This document shows positions 44,306-53,618 of a DNA stretch of 64,000 nucleotides, piece by piece (the first letter of the stretch is position 1; every line of letters starts with the position of its first letter). A program made the position numbers and the translations under genes. The stretch spans positions 558,001 through 622,000 of the forward strand of contig CAXPOZ010000001.1 in assembly GCA_964219355.1 (NCBI GenBank). Reading direction: 5' to 3'. This DNA is from Parvularcula sp964219355 (GTDB taxonomy: Bacteria; Pseudomonadota; Alphaproteobacteria; Caulobacterales; Parvularculaceae). The notes beneath the pieces are model-generated. The model was not told the origin of the DNA. It did not search any database and saw only the letters and a list, made by a program, of their open reading frames with translations.

Positions 44306-44878
44306 CTATTTGCTGCCGGGCGCTGCGCCGCCACCGGCCGCCGCGAGCCGCTTTTCGGCAACTTCATTGCGGTAGAAGGTATAAGACAGTGTGATCTCAC
44401 GGACCTCATCGAGGCTCCGATCATCCGCCATGGCCGGGTCGATGAAATAGGTCACCGGCATCTGCACCTTTTCGCCAGGCGCCAGCAATTGCTCGGTAAA
44501 GCAGAAGCACTCGACTTTCATGAAATACTGCCCGGCCTTGGCGGGTTGGACATTATAGCTCGCCGTCCCGATGACGGGATAATCGGCGCGGTTCTCCGCC
44601 TCATAAAAGGCAAGGGAGCTTTCGCCGATATGGAGCGTCTGGCTGACCTGCGCAGGGTGGAAACTCCAGGGCAGATTGTCCGCCATGCTCGCATCGAACC
44701 GGATCGTCACCTTGCGCTCAAGAACTTCCGTGGACGCCGCATCCGCCTTGCGCGTCGTGCCGTCAAAGCCCGTGATCTGGCAGAAGGTGCGATAGAGCGC
44801 CGGCGCATTGATCACGAGCACGGTCATGAACGCGATCATGCCAAGAACGCCCAGGACTGTTTTCGTGTTCCGGTCCAT
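44306..44878 (-). CDS. ctaG: Cytochrome c oxidase assembly protein CtaG/Cox11
   Basis: Delivers copper to the CuB site of subunit I. It has 190 residues: one N-terminal membrane helix (VLGVLGMIAFMTVLVIN) and a periplasmic immunoglobulin-like domain with the copper motif VECFCFTEQLL. The C-terminus VREITLSYTFYRN is typical. It is last in the ctaC-ctaD-ctaB-coxF-like-ctaG operon, six bases after the small protein gene. Confidence 0.95.
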   Translation of the reverse strand: MDRNTKTVLGVLGMIAFMTVLVINAPALYRTFCQITGFDGTTRKADAASTEVLERKVTIRFDASMADNLPWSFHPAQVSQTLHIGESSLAFYEAENRADYPVIGTASYNVQPAKAGQYFMKVECFCFTEQLLAPGEKVQMPVTYFIDPAMADDRSLDEVREITLSYTFYRNEVAEKRLAAAGGGAAPGSK

Positions 44879-44884
44879 CGCCGT

Positions 44885-45061
44885 CTACCCTGCTGCGTTG
44901 TTCGCCGCGTAGCGGAAGATCGTCGTCAGATAGACGATCGCAATGAAAGCCGCGATGCCAAGAGCGATGGCAATGCTCCGCTTGCGGCGGGCTTTTACTT
45001 CTTCGTCGCTCAAAGGTGCCGGGGCATCCTCGATGGGATCACGATAGTCGTCATCAGCCAT
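44885..45061 (-). CDS. Small single-helix protein of the oxidase operon (CoxF-like)
   Basis: Fifty-eight residues from the ATG at 45061, with GGGAGG five bases upstream. An acidic N-terminus (MADDDYRDPIEDAPAPLSDEE), a basic turn (KARRKRS) and one transmembrane helix (IAIALGIAAFIAIVYLTTIF). Small proteins of this design lie between ctaB and ctaG in many alphaproteobacteria. The function is unproven. It overlaps the ctaB end by eight bases. Confidence 0.82.
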   Translation of the reverse strand: MADDDYRDPIEDAPAPLSDEEVKARRKRSIAIALGIAAFIAIVYLTTIFRYAANNAAG

Positions 45062-45986
45062 GCAGGCCTCCCCAGTGTTCAATGATGAGGGCCAGAAAGA
45101 GACCGAACAGATAGAAAATCGAGATGGCAAAAAGTCGCCATGCCTGCTTGTCCGTGCCCTGCCGCCAGACACCGAATGCGGCGTGAAGGAAGGCAAGGCC
45201 GCCAATGGCTGCAACGGCGAGATAGAGCCAGCTCGCGAAATCGAAAAAGAAGGGCGAGATCGCCACCGGGATCAGGATCAGTGAATAGATCCAGATCTGA
45301 AGGCGCGTGTGCTCGGCACCTTTCACATTCGGCATCATCGGAATGCCCGCCGCGTCGTAATCGGCGGATTTAACGAGTGCCAGCGCCCAGAAATGGGGCG
45401 GTGTCCAGATGAAGATGATCGCAAAGAGAAGCCACGCTTCATAAGGCGCAGAGCCCGTGACCGCGGCCCAGCCGACGACAGGTGGCAGCGCCCCTGCCGC
45501 GCCGCCGATGACGATGTTCTGCGGCGTCGAGCGTTTGAGCCCCATCGAATAGATGATGACATAAAAAAGGATCGTCGCGGCCAGAAGCCCGGCGGCCAGA
45601 TAGTTCGAGGTCAGCGCGAGAAGCCAGACAGAGAGAAGCGCGAGCAGGCCGCCAAAGACGAGAGCCTCAGGACGCGGCACTTTGCCTGCCGGGATCGGCC
45701 GGTTTTTCGTCCGTGTCATGAGCGCATCGATATCAGCGTCATACCACATATTGAGGGCGCCCGAGGCGCCTGCGCCGAGTGCAATCGCGAGCAGCGAGAA
45801 AAGCGCGAGGGGCCAGCTGGTGATCGGTCCCGGGGCGGCGACCATGCCGGCGAGCGCGGTAAAGATCGAGAGACTCATCACCCGCGGCTTGAGCAGCGCA
45901 AGGTAATCACGCGGGCTCGCGAGCGACGTGCTGGCGGCGGCACCATCATGCGAAAGGGGCGCCGCAGCGCCCCTCCCCTTTTCCAT
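45054..45986 (-). CDS. ctaB: Protoheme IX farnesyltransferase (heme O synthase)
   Basis: Attaches a farnesyl chain to heme B, giving heme O, the precursor of heme A for the oxidase. It is a UbiA-fold membrane protein of 310 residues from the ATG at 45986; an upstream in-frame start would overlap ctaD. The prenyl-diphosphate site is NMWYDADIDALMTRTKNRP, the second aspartate region is YDAAGIPMMP, and there are about nine transmembrane helices. Confidence 0.94.
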   Translation of the reverse strand: MEKGRGAAAPLSHDGAAASTSLASPRDYLALLKPRVMSLSIFTALAGMVAAPGPITSWPLALFSLLAIALGAGASGALNMWYDADIDALMTRTKNRPIPAGKVPRPEALVFGGLLALLSVWLLALTSNYLAAGLLAATILFYVIIYSMGLKRSTPQNIVIGGAAGALPPVVGWAAVTGSAPYEAWLLFAIIFIWTPPHFWALALVKSADYDAAGIPMMPNVKGAEHTRLQIWIYSLILIPVAISPFFFDFASWLYLAVAAIGGLAFLHAAFGVWRQGTDKQAWRLFAISIFYLFGLFLALIIEHWGGLHG

Positions 45987-46003
45987 GTCCGAAGCGCCGG
46001 CGG

Positions 46004-47782
46004 TCACTTGATGACCGGCAGTTCGTTGAACTGGTGATAAGGCGGCGGGCTTGGCAGCGTCCATTCAAGGGTCGTTGCGCCTTCGCCCCACGGATTGTCG
46101 CGAGCCACCCGCTTGTGCCGCATCAAGAAGGCTTCGATCTCGACCACGACCCAGATCAGCATACCGATCAGCGTAATCAGATAGCCGATCGAAGAGATCT
46201 GGTTCCAGTAAGCAAAGCCTTCCGGGTAGTCGATGTAACGGCGCGGCATGCCCTGCATCCCGAGGAAGTGCTGCGGGAAGAAGATCAGGTTCACCCCGAT
46301 GAACATCACCCAGAAGTGCAGGCCCGCAAGGAAGCCATTATACGGCACACCGAACATTTTCTCGTGCCAGTAATACCAGCCCGCAAAGATGCCGAAGACA
46401 GCGCCGAGCGAGAGCACATAGTGGAAGTGCGCCACGACATAATAGGTGTCGTGCATGATGATATCGATCCCGGCATTGGCGAGCAGAACGCCCGTGACGC
46501 CGCCGACCGTGAACAGGAAGATAAAGCCAATGGCCCAGATCATCGGGACTTTGAACTCGATCGAGCCGCCCCACATCGTCGCGATCCACGAGAAGATCTT
46601 GATCCCTGTCGGCACCGCGATGACCATGGTTGCGGCCACAAAATAGGCCTTCATGTCGACCGACAGACCCACCGTATACATATGGTGTGCCCAGACGATG
46701 AAGCCGACGAAGCCGATCGCCACCATCGCATAGGCCATGCCGAGATAGCCGAAAATCGGCTTTTTCGAGAAGGTCGAGACAATGTGGCTGATGATCCCGA
46801 AGGCCGGCAGGATGAGGATGTAGACCTCAGGGTGACCGAAGAACCAGAAAAGGTGCTGGTAGAGGATCGGATCGCCGCCGCGCGCAGCATCAAAGAACGC
46901 CGTATCGAACATGCGGTCGGTGAGCAGCATGGTGATCGCGCCTGCCAGAACCGGCAGCGAGAGGACCAGCAGGAACGCCGTAACTAGAACGGACCAGGCA
47001 AAGAGCGGCATTTTGTGCAGCGTCATGCCCGGTGCGCGCATGTTGAAGATCGTCGTGATGAAGTTGATCGCCCCGAGGATCGAGCTGGCGCCCGCAAGGT
47101 GGAGAGAGACGATCAGCAAGTCCATGGCCGGCCCGCTCGTCGAGGTCGAGAGCGGCGGATAAAGCACCCAACCCCCGCCATAGCCGAGCTCTGCGCCATA
47201 GGACGGCGCAAACAGCGACAGCATGAGCAGCGTGCCGGACGCGCCATAAAGCCAGAAGGAGATGTTGTTCATCCGCGGGAACGCCATATCGGGCGCCCCG
47301 ATCATGATAGGCACGAACCAGTTCCCGAATCCCCCGATCAGCGCTGGCATCACGAGGAAGAAGATCATGATCAGCCCGTGATAGGTGATCAGGACGTTGT
47401 AGAAGTTCTTGGCTGAGGTTTCGCGTTCAGAAGCGGTTCGCAGAACCTTACACTGATCACCCTCGACTTCGCCCTGGACGCACGCCCCATCGACCTGGTC
47501 GACGAGCTTATATTCGTCCGTGTAATTGATGAGGACGCCGCCGCCATCGGTACTTGCGCCGGCCATGCCTTCGATTGAGATGCCCGGCTCTGCAAGCTCG
47601 GCCCGGATGAGGCCCGACATCGCGCCGCCGATGATCCCCGCGCCGATGGCGAAGATCAGATAAAGCGTGCCGATATCCTTGTGGTTGGTCGAAAACAGCC
47701 AGCGCACAAAGAAGGGCGGCTTGTGATCGTGATCGTCGTGTGCGGCGTGGCCGTCAGCGGTGTGGGTCGCAGTGGTCATCAT
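46004..47782 (-). CDS. ctaD: Cytochrome c oxidase subunit I (aa3 type)
   Basis: The catalytic subunit holding heme a, heme a3 and CuB, pumping protons while reducing oxygen. It has 592 residues and twelve membrane helices. Key parts are STNHKDIGTLYL, the low-spin heme ligand in ITYHGLIMIFF, and GHPEVYILILPAFG near residue 315 with the Tyr-His pair. AHHMYTVGL and HDTYYVVAHFHYV are also present. It carries an extra loop of about 57 residues (68-125) between helices 1 and 2 with two cysteines (101 and 111). It follows ctaC by eight bases. Confidence 0.96.
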   Translation of the reverse strand: MMTTATHTADGHAAHDDHDHKPPFFVRWLFSTNHKDIGTLYLIFAIGAGIIGGAMSGLIRAELAEPGISIEGMAGASTDGGGVLINYTDEYKLVDQVDGACVQGEVEGDQCKVLRTASERETSAKNFYNVLITYHGLIMIFFLVMPALIGGFGNWFVPIMIGAPDMAFPRMNNISFWLYGASGTLLMLSLFAPSYGAELGYGGGWVLYPPLSTSTSGPAMDLLIVSLHLAGASSILGAINFITTIFNMRAPGMTLHKMPLFAWSVLVTAFLLVLSLPVLAGAITMLLTDRMFDTAFFDAARGGDPILYQHLFWFFGHPEVYILILPAFGIISHIVSTFSKKPIFGYLGMAYAMVAIGFVGFIVWAHHMYTVGLSVDMKAYFVAATMVIAVPTGIKIFSWIATMWGGSIEFKVPMIWAIGFIFLFTVGGVTGVLLANAGIDIIMHDTYYVVAHFHYVLSLGAVFGIFAGWYYWHEKMFGVPYNGFLAGLHFWVMFIGVNLIFFPQHFLGMQGMPRRYIDYPEGFAYWNQISSIGYLITLIGMLIWVVVEIEAFLMRHKRVARDNPWGEGATTLEWTLPSPPPYHQFNELPVIK

Positions 47783-47790
47783 CTTGCCCC

Positions 47791-49032
47791 TTAGTTCACG
47801 TCTGCCGGCACTTCGGCCGCGGCAAGTTGGTCTGTCGTGTCAAAGAACGGCTCAAGGCCGTTAAGATCGGCCTGTTCATTCACCCAGGCCTCGAATTCCT
47901 CGCGGGAGACGACTTTCACCGAAATCGGCATGAAAGCGTGGTCGATGCCGCAGATCTCCGAGCACTGACCGTAATAGGTGCCCTCGTTTTCGGTGTAGAA
48001 CCATGTCTCGTTGAGACGGCCGGGGACGGCATCAATCTTGGTGCCGAATGCCGGCATGGCCCAAGCGTGAATGACATCACGGCCCGTGGTCACGATACGG
48101 ACCGTCTCGCCAGCTGGCACGACAACGTCATTCGTCGTTGCAAGTCGGAACAGCTCGGAAGACACGGTTTCCTTGGGCGCGATCAGCGAGTCGAATTCGA
48201 AATCGCCGAAATCGGGATAGGAATAGGTCCAGCCCCACTGGAAGCCGGTTGCCTTGATGGTGATCGACGGCGCCGGGATGATTTTGGACGTGTTGTCTTC
48301 ACCGACACGCATGCCCAGCTTGTGGAGCAGCGGACGGCGACCGACGCGGCTGCGCCCACCAAGAACCTTGAGGTGAGAGCCAGCCGGAACCGCTTCATTC
48401 AGCGTGATGATCAGCTCTTCGTCGCCATAACCCTGCACATCGAAATCATCGACACCGAGGGTCATCTCGTCGCCAGTTGCTTGGTCAACAATCGACAGCT
48501 CGAGATGGGAATCATTGCTGATCCGGCGGCTTTTGGCGAAATCGTTCGGGACAGCGACCTTGGTCACGCCGCTTTCATATTCATAGGTCTGCGCGTCCGG
48601 CATCTTGTCCTCCATATAAAGGAGGTCAAACGAGAACAGCGCGATGAAGACAAGGATCAGCACCGGGATCAGCGTCCAGACCACTTCCACCATGGTGTTG
48701 TGGCTGAACTTGCTCGGGACCGGATTGGACTTCGAGTTGTAGCGAATGATGACCCAGATCAGCAGCGCCAGAATCAACACGCTGATGATCACCATGATCG
48801 GCAGGATGATGAGATTGTGGAACTGATCGATCTCTTCCGCCATCGGTGAGGCAGCCTCACGCAGGAAGATGGAGCCATCGACAGGAACATCCTGTGACAC
48901 GGCCGCTTGGCTTTGCGAGTTGTCCTGAGCCGAGGCGGCTCCGGTCGTCAGAATAGTCGAGAACAAGGCCATGAAGGCCAGTGAAAGAAGGCGCATTTCG
49001 AGTCCGCTGATGGTCGGCTTCCAGAATTTCAC
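47791..49032 (-). CDS. ctaC: Cytochrome c oxidase subunit II with a large insertion
   Basis: Carries the CuA centre that accepts electrons from cytochrome c. It has 413 residues, against roughly 250-300 for common subunit II. Signal peptide, two transmembrane helices (about 74-97 and 114-138), then the cupredoxin domain with VIHAWAMPAFG and the CuA motif GQCSEICGIDHAFM. About 108 residues (147-254) are inserted before SITIKATGFQWGW. The aromatic electron-entry patch reads QWGWTY rather than the usual QWYWSY. No cytochrome c domain is fused. Start: GTG at 49032, or ATG at 48996, which fits a cleaner signal peptide. Confidence 0.93.
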   Translation of the reverse strand: MKFWKPTISGLEMRLLSLAFMALFSTILTTGAASAQDNSQSQAAVSQDVPVDGSIFLREAASPMAEEIDQFHNLIILPIMVIISVLILALLIWVIIRYNSKSNPVPSKFSHNTMVEVVWTLIPVLILVFIALFSFDLLYMEDKMPDAQTYEYESGVTKVAVPNDFAKSRRISNDSHLELSIVDQATGDEMTLGVDDFDVQGYGDEELIITLNEAVPAGSHLKVLGGRSRVGRRPLLHKLGMRVGEDNTSKIIPAPSITIKATGFQWGWTYSYPDFGDFEFDSLIAPKETVSSELFRLATTNDVVVPAGETVRIVTTGRDVIHAWAMPAFGTKIDAVPGRLNETWFYTENEGTYYGQCSEICGIDHAFMPISVKVVSREEFEAWVNEQADLNGLEPFFDTTDQLAAAEVPADVN

Positions 49033-49190
49033 GCGCTTATGCGCGCTTCCACCCAGCTCATCAAGCGTCCGGAGTGCCGCAGATACACCTTATTTAATTT
49101 ACCTCATTCAGGAAGTTTCTTGTCAGAAGGGATCAGGCCTTTGGCGTTGACCGCTCGACGTTGAGGTGAAGGCCACCTAGATGAGGGGAT

Positions 49191-50606
49191 ATGAGCTTTT
49201 CTTTCTTCGACCGCACCGAACTCGATGCCGCCCGCTCCCAGCGCATTGTCGATGACGCCCTGTCGGGCTGCGACGATGGCGAGCTTTATCTCGAATATGC
49301 GCAATCAGAGGCCTTTGTCTTTGATGATGGCCGGCTGAAAACCGCCAGTTATGACGTAAGCCAGGGCCTCGGCCTTCGCGCAGTGCTTGGAGAAACAAGT
49401 GCTTACGCCCATGCGTCCGAACTTTCCGAGGAGTCGCTCAAACGTGCGGCAAGTTCCGTGGCAGCGGTCCGGACCGGCGCCTCGGGCACGCTGGGCGAAG
49501 GCCCGGCCCGCACCAATCGCACTTTATATACGGACGCCAATCCGCTCGAAGCCGTCCCCTTCGAGGTGAAAACGAAGCTCCTCGAAGAGATCAACGCCTA
49601 TGCCCGCGCGAAAGACCCGCGTGTCCGGCAGGTCTCCGCTTCCCTTTCCGGCGAATGGGCCGTTGTGGAAATCATGCGCCCCGGCGGGCTGATCGTACGC
49701 GATGTCCGCCCTTTGGTGCGTCTCAATGTCTCGGTCACGGCCGGCGAAGGCGATAAGCAGGAATCAGGTTCGACCGGTGCCGGTGGGCGCGAGACTTATG
49801 ACCGCCTCCTCGCCCCTGATTTCTGGCAGGCGCAAGTCGATGAGGCCCTGCGCATGGCCCTGGTCAATCTCGAAGCCGTCCCTGCCCCTGCAGGCGAAAT
49901 GGAAGTCGTGCTCGGGCCGGGCTGGACGGGTGTTCTTCTGCACGAAGCGGTCGGGCACGGCCTTGAAGGCGATTTCAATCGCAAGAAAACCTCCGCCTTT
50001 GCCGGACTTCTCAATGAGCAGGTCGCCGCCAAGGGTGTCACGGTCATTGATGACGGCACGCTCGAAGGACGCCGCGGCTCTCTCACCGTCGATGACGAAG
50101 GCACGCCGACCTCAAAAACCGTTCTCATCGAAGACGGCATCCTCAAGGGCTTCATGCAGGACCGGCTCAATGCCCGCCTGATGGGCGTTGCCCCGACCGG
50201 CAATGGCCGCCGCGAAAGCTTTGAGCACTCCCCCATGCCGCGCATGACCAACACCTACATGCTGGGCGGTGACCATTCGCAGGCGGAGCTGATCGAAAGC
50301 GTCAAGGACGGGATCTTCGCCGTCAATTTCTCCGGTGGTCAGGTCGACATCACCTCCGGCAAATTCGTCTTCAACTGCACGGAAGCCTACCGCATTGAAG
50401 GCGGCAAGATCGGCGCGCCTCTTAAAAATGTCGCATTGATTGGTGATGGTCCGACCGTGATGAAACGTGTCTCCATGATCGGCAATGACTTCTCGCTCGA
50501 TCCGGGCATCGGCGTCTGCGGCAAGGCAGGACAGGGCGTGCCCGTTGGGGTCGGCCAGCCGAGCCTCAAGATCGACCGGCTGACTGTCGGCGGCGCTGGC
50601 GCCTGA
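49191..50606 (+). CDS. tldD: Metalloprotease TldD
   Basis: Half of the TldD/TldE zinc protease that digests unfolded peptides and trims modified peptides. It has 471 residues. The zinc motif HEAVGHGLEGD lies at 251-261 (His251, Glu252, His256). SGGQVDITSGKFVFNCTEAY and the C-terminal GKAGQGVPVGVGQPSL are family marks. The partner tldE/pmbA is not in the window. The 158-base gap to ctaC serves both divergent genes. Confidence 0.95.
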   Translation: MSFSFFDRTELDAARSQRIVDDALSGCDDGELYLEYAQSEAFVFDDGRLKTASYDVSQGLGLRAVLGETSAYAHASELSEESLKRAASSVAAVRTGASGTLGEGPARTNRTLYTDANPLEAVPFEVKTKLLEEINAYARAKDPRVRQVSASLSGEWAVVEIMRPGGLIVRDVRPLVRLNVSVTAGEGDKQESGSTGAGGRETYDRLLAPDFWQAQVDEALRMALVNLEAVPAPAGEMEVVLGPGWTGVLLHEAVGHGLEGDFNRKKTSAFAGLLNEQVAAKGVTVIDDGTLEGRRGSLTVDDEGTPTSKTVLIEDGILKGFMQDRLNARLMGVAPTGNGRRESFEHSPMPRMTNTYMLGGDHSQAELIESVKDGIFAVNFSGGQVDITSGKFVFNCTEAYRIEGGKIGAPLKNVALIGDGPTVMKRVSMIGNDFSLDPGIGVCGKAGQGVPVGVGQPSLKIDRLTVGGAGA

Positions 50607-50674
50607 CCTTTGGGGGCATCTGCCTGATGCCTCTCTTTTTGATCCGAACACGAATGTACCGTTAAGAGTTATCT

Positions 50675-52138
50675 ATGATGTTCCGTCGCCACCCGATCAA
50701 ACTGGGAATTCTGTTCCTTCTGCTGATAGCTTCTGGCTGGTTCCTGCTGGCCATCACTTCCCTGCCCGGCGCGCTCAAGCCGGACAGTGATACCCCCCGC
50801 GCCGTCCTGATCGAGAATGTCCGCGTCATCTCCATGATGCCGGGCGCACCAGATGCCATCCCGGATCAGTCCGTCCTCGTCGTTGATGGCCAGATCGTGG
50901 AAGTCGGCGATGTCGCCTCCGTTCGCACAGCAGCCGACCGGCTGGGCACGGAAGTTCAGCTTGTCAAAGGCGATGATCGCACCCTCCTTCCCGGCCTGAT
51001 CGACGCGCATGTGCATGTCTGGGATGAGGCCGAGCTTGCCGGGTATCTGGGTTATGGCGTCACCAGTGTGCGGAACATGTCGGGCATGCCCTTCCACCTG
51101 CCGCTCGCTCGCCGTATCGAGGATGGCGGGCTGATCGGGCCAGACCTTCTGACGACCGGGCCGATCCTCAACTCGCCGGGAGCAAACCAGCAGGACAATC
51201 ACGTTCTAGTGGCCACGGATGAAGAAGCCCGCGCGGCTGTCCGCAAACAGGCGGATGCCGGCTATGAGCACCTCAAGGTCTATTCGAACCTCTACCCTGA
51301 GCCCTATGCGGCGATCCTCGATGAAGCAGAGAAACTGGGTCTCTCCGTCAACGGACATACGCCCGAAGGGCGCCGCACCGAGGGCATGCCTTATGAGAAG
51401 CCATTCGAAATGAGTTTCGAGGACATTCTCGATGATGGCTTCCGGACGATCGAGCACACAGAATCGATCGTCTGGCATGGCCTGCGAAACCAGCTTGATG
51501 AAGCGGCAATGGACGCACTCGCCGAGAAGATCGCGGCAGCCGATGTCGTCGTCACCCCGACGCTTGTCGCGCATGCCAATCTGATCCGGGTGGCGGAAAG
51601 CAAAGGCGCTTATCTGAACCGTCCGGGCACGGAGACGATCAACCCCGTTCTCAAAGCCTTTGATGCCGGCACCTATGAATATTGGAGCCAGATGGACCCT
51701 GCGCCGCGCGAAGCGCCGCGCGCCGAGTTCTATAAGCTTGCAACGAAGAAGATGGCCGATGCGGGCGTGCCGCTGATTGCCGGGACAGATGCGGGGATCT
51801 TCACCAACACACCCGGCGAAGCCCTACATGACGAATTCGACCTGCTGATCGATGCGGGCCTGACGCCCCGTCAGGTGCTCGAATCCGCAACCGTCACTTC
51901 CGCCGATGCGCTGGGGCTGTCATGGCGCGGTCAGGTCCGTAAAGACTATGTCGCGAACCTGATCCTCGTCGATGGTGATCCGCTGTCGGACATTACCCTC
52001 CTGCGCGATCTCGACGGCATGATGATCCATGGGGTCTGGTTTGACCGGAAGGGCCTTGCCGAGCTTCGTGAGGGGGCAACACAGGTCAACCGTCTGCGGA
52101 CGGCCCGACACCTCATCACCATGCTGATGTCGCAGTAA
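50675..52138 (+). CDS. Membrane-anchored amidohydrolase
   Basis: A 487-residue amidohydrolase-superfamily enzyme. The N-terminal hydrophobic helix (LGILFLLLIASGWFLLAITS) is a signal anchor, so the enzyme probably faces the periplasm. Metal ligands are His112 and His114 in GLIDAHVHVWDE. Further ligands are expected in the SVNGHTPEG and TIEHTES segments, and the final aspartate in LIAGTDAG. It is closest to the imidazolonepropionase-like/prolidase-like group; the substrate is unknown. It follows tldD by 68 bases on the same strand, and a shared role in peptide breakdown is possible. Confidence 0.85.
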   Translation: MMFRRHPIKLGILFLLLIASGWFLLAITSLPGALKPDSDTPRAVLIENVRVISMMPGAPDAIPDQSVLVVDGQIVEVGDVASVRTAADRLGTEVQLVKGDDRTLLPGLIDAHVHVWDEAELAGYLGYGVTSVRNMSGMPFHLPLARRIEDGGLIGPDLLTTGPILNSPGANQQDNHVLVATDEEARAAVRKQADAGYEHLKVYSNLYPEPYAAILDEAEKLGLSVNGHTPEGRRTEGMPYEKPFEMSFEDILDDGFRTIEHTESIVWHGLRNQLDEAAMDALAEKIAAADVVVTPTLVAHANLIRVAESKGAYLNRPGTETINPVLKAFDAGTYEYWSQMDPAPREAPRAEFYKLATKKMADAGVPLIAGTDAGIFTNTPGEALHDEFDLLIDAGLTPRQVLESATVTSADALGLSWRGQVRKDYVANLILVDGDPLSDITLLRDLDGMMIHGVWFDRKGLAELREGATQVNRLRTARHLITMLMSQ

Positions 52139-52140
52139 GA

Positions 52141-52593
52141 TCAGGCGGCGCGTTCTGCTTTGCGCTGGCGGATCACCTGATCATAGGCCGCATTGATCCG
52201 CTGGCTCACCCGACGGGCAACCTGCACGATCTCCGGATCGAGATTGAGGGACGCCAGCCGGTCAGGGTGGCAGCTTTTTACCCGCGCCATCCATGCTGAA
52301 CGCACTTCCGCATCGCTCGCCGTCGGCTCAACCCGCAGCATTTCATAAGGGTCGGTCACGCCGCTTTCGTCATGTGTTTCGTGGATCCGCACTTCGGCAA
52401 TCTGCGCTTTTGAGATGACGACCGTATCGTGGCCGGTCTCGACCGGCAGGAAGGCCCGGTCATCATTAAGAAGGTCCGAGACGCGTTCCTGCTTTGCGAG
52501 GAACAGAAAGCCCTCGATCGTGTCCCCATTGGACAGCCGAATGCTGGCTTCGATCTTTTCCCGCGTGCGGCGCAGCTGAGTTGTCTCGAACAT
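52141..52593 (-). CDS. DUF6812 and J-domain protein
   Basis: A 150-residue protein with two parts. Residues 1-75 form a small beta domain (IEASIRLSNGDTIEGFLFLA, RAFLPVETGHDTVVISK) like DUF6812. Residues 82-150 form a C-terminal J domain with HPD in VKSCHPDRLAS. It should recruit DnaK to an unknown client. It is the second J protein of the window, convergent with the amidohydrolase gene and two bases from its stop. Confidence 0.8.
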   Translation of the reverse strand: MFETTQLRRTREKIEASIRLSNGDTIEGFLFLAKQERVSDLLNDDRAFLPVETGHDTVVISKAQIAEVRIHETHDESGVTDPYEMLRVEPTASDAEVRSAWMARVKSCHPDRLASLNLDPEIVQVARRVSQRINAAYDQVIRQRKAERAA

Positions 52594-52754
52594 GGACGCG
52601 ACCTTCCCTAAGTCTTTCGCATGTCGATGAGTGCAAACGCCCTGCCAATTCGCCCCAATAAGTTGCCGGGAGAGGTGATTTTTCGCCCCGGTTGGCGGAT
52701 TTTCTTTGATTTTTGGGCGGTTGGGCGCCCTGAAAAAGCCGGAGCCGCCCTGCG

Positions 52755-53618
52755 ATGAGCTTTGTCACCCGCTTTGCGCCCTCTCCGACGGGGCATTTGC
52801 ACCTCGGCCATGCCTATTCTGCGATCCTGACATGGCAGGCGGCGGTTGAGGCCGGCGGATCGATCCTGTTGCGCATTGAGGATATCGATAGGGGCCGCTG
52901 CCGGTTCGAATATGAAGTTGCCATCATCGAAGACCTCGGCTGGCTCGGCCTGACATTCGATTCGCCGATCTGGCGGCAATCCGAACGGCTCGCCGACTAT
53001 GAAGCCCGCCTTGAGACGCTGATTAAGCGCGGGCTCGTCTATCGCTGTTTTAAAACCCGCAAGGAGCTTGAGGAAATGAGCTCCGCTCCGCATGGGCCGC
53101 TCGGCGCGGCCTATTCACCGGGGCCGATGCCGCCCTCGGAAGAAGAAGCACTGCTCGCAAAAGAAACGCCCTTCGCCTGGCGGCTCGATATGAAGGCCGT
53201 GCGCGAGGAGAGCGGTGCGCCCTTCGATGAGCTGACCTTCCTTCTCGACGAGGATGGCACAATCAACGACGTCCCCGCCTCGGCGGCAAGGTTTGGCGAT
53301 GTCGTCCTTGGCCGGAAGGATGTCGGCACCAGCTATCACCTCGCCTCGGTCCATGATGATATCGAAAGCGGCATTACCCATATCATCCGGGGGGAGGATC
53401 TGGCCGAAGCGGCCGGCCTCCACCGGCTGCTCTATGCCCTTTTTGAGGCGCCGCCGCCGATCTACCGCCATCACCCTCTGATCACGGATGAAGACGGCAA
53501 GCGGCTCGCCAAACGGGATAAGGCCGCGACCCTCGCCGATATGCGGGCGCGAGGCGCCTCTCCGCTTGAGGTCTATGCCCGCCTTGGGCTTACCCCGCCG
53601 GACAGCCTTCAAGAATGA
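52755..53618 (+). CDS. gluQ: Glutamyl-Q tRNA(Asp) synthetase
   Basis: Glutamylates the queuosine base of tRNA(Asp). It has 287 residues, being the catalytic half of glutamyl-tRNA synthetase without the anticodon-binding domain. RFAPSPTGHLHLGHA contains the HIGH motif (16-19), and KRLAKRD (249-255) replaces KMSKS. The zinc-binding cysteine set common in this family is nearly gone: only one cysteine remains in YRCFKTRKEL. It overlaps the convergent DnaA-like gene by 29 bases. Confidence 0.92.
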   Translation: MSFVTRFAPSPTGHLHLGHAYSAILTWQAAVEAGGSILLRIEDIDRGRCRFEYEVAIIEDLGWLGLTFDSPIWRQSERLADYEARLETLIKRGLVYRCFKTRKELEEMSSAPHGPLGAAYSPGPMPPSEEEALLAKETPFAWRLDMKAVREESGAPFDELTFLLDEDGTINDVPASAARFGDVVLGRKDVGTSYHLASVHDDIESGITHIIRGEDLAEAAGLHRLLYALFEAPPPIYRHHPLITDEDGKRLAKRDKAATLADMRARGASPLEVYARLGLTPPDSLQE

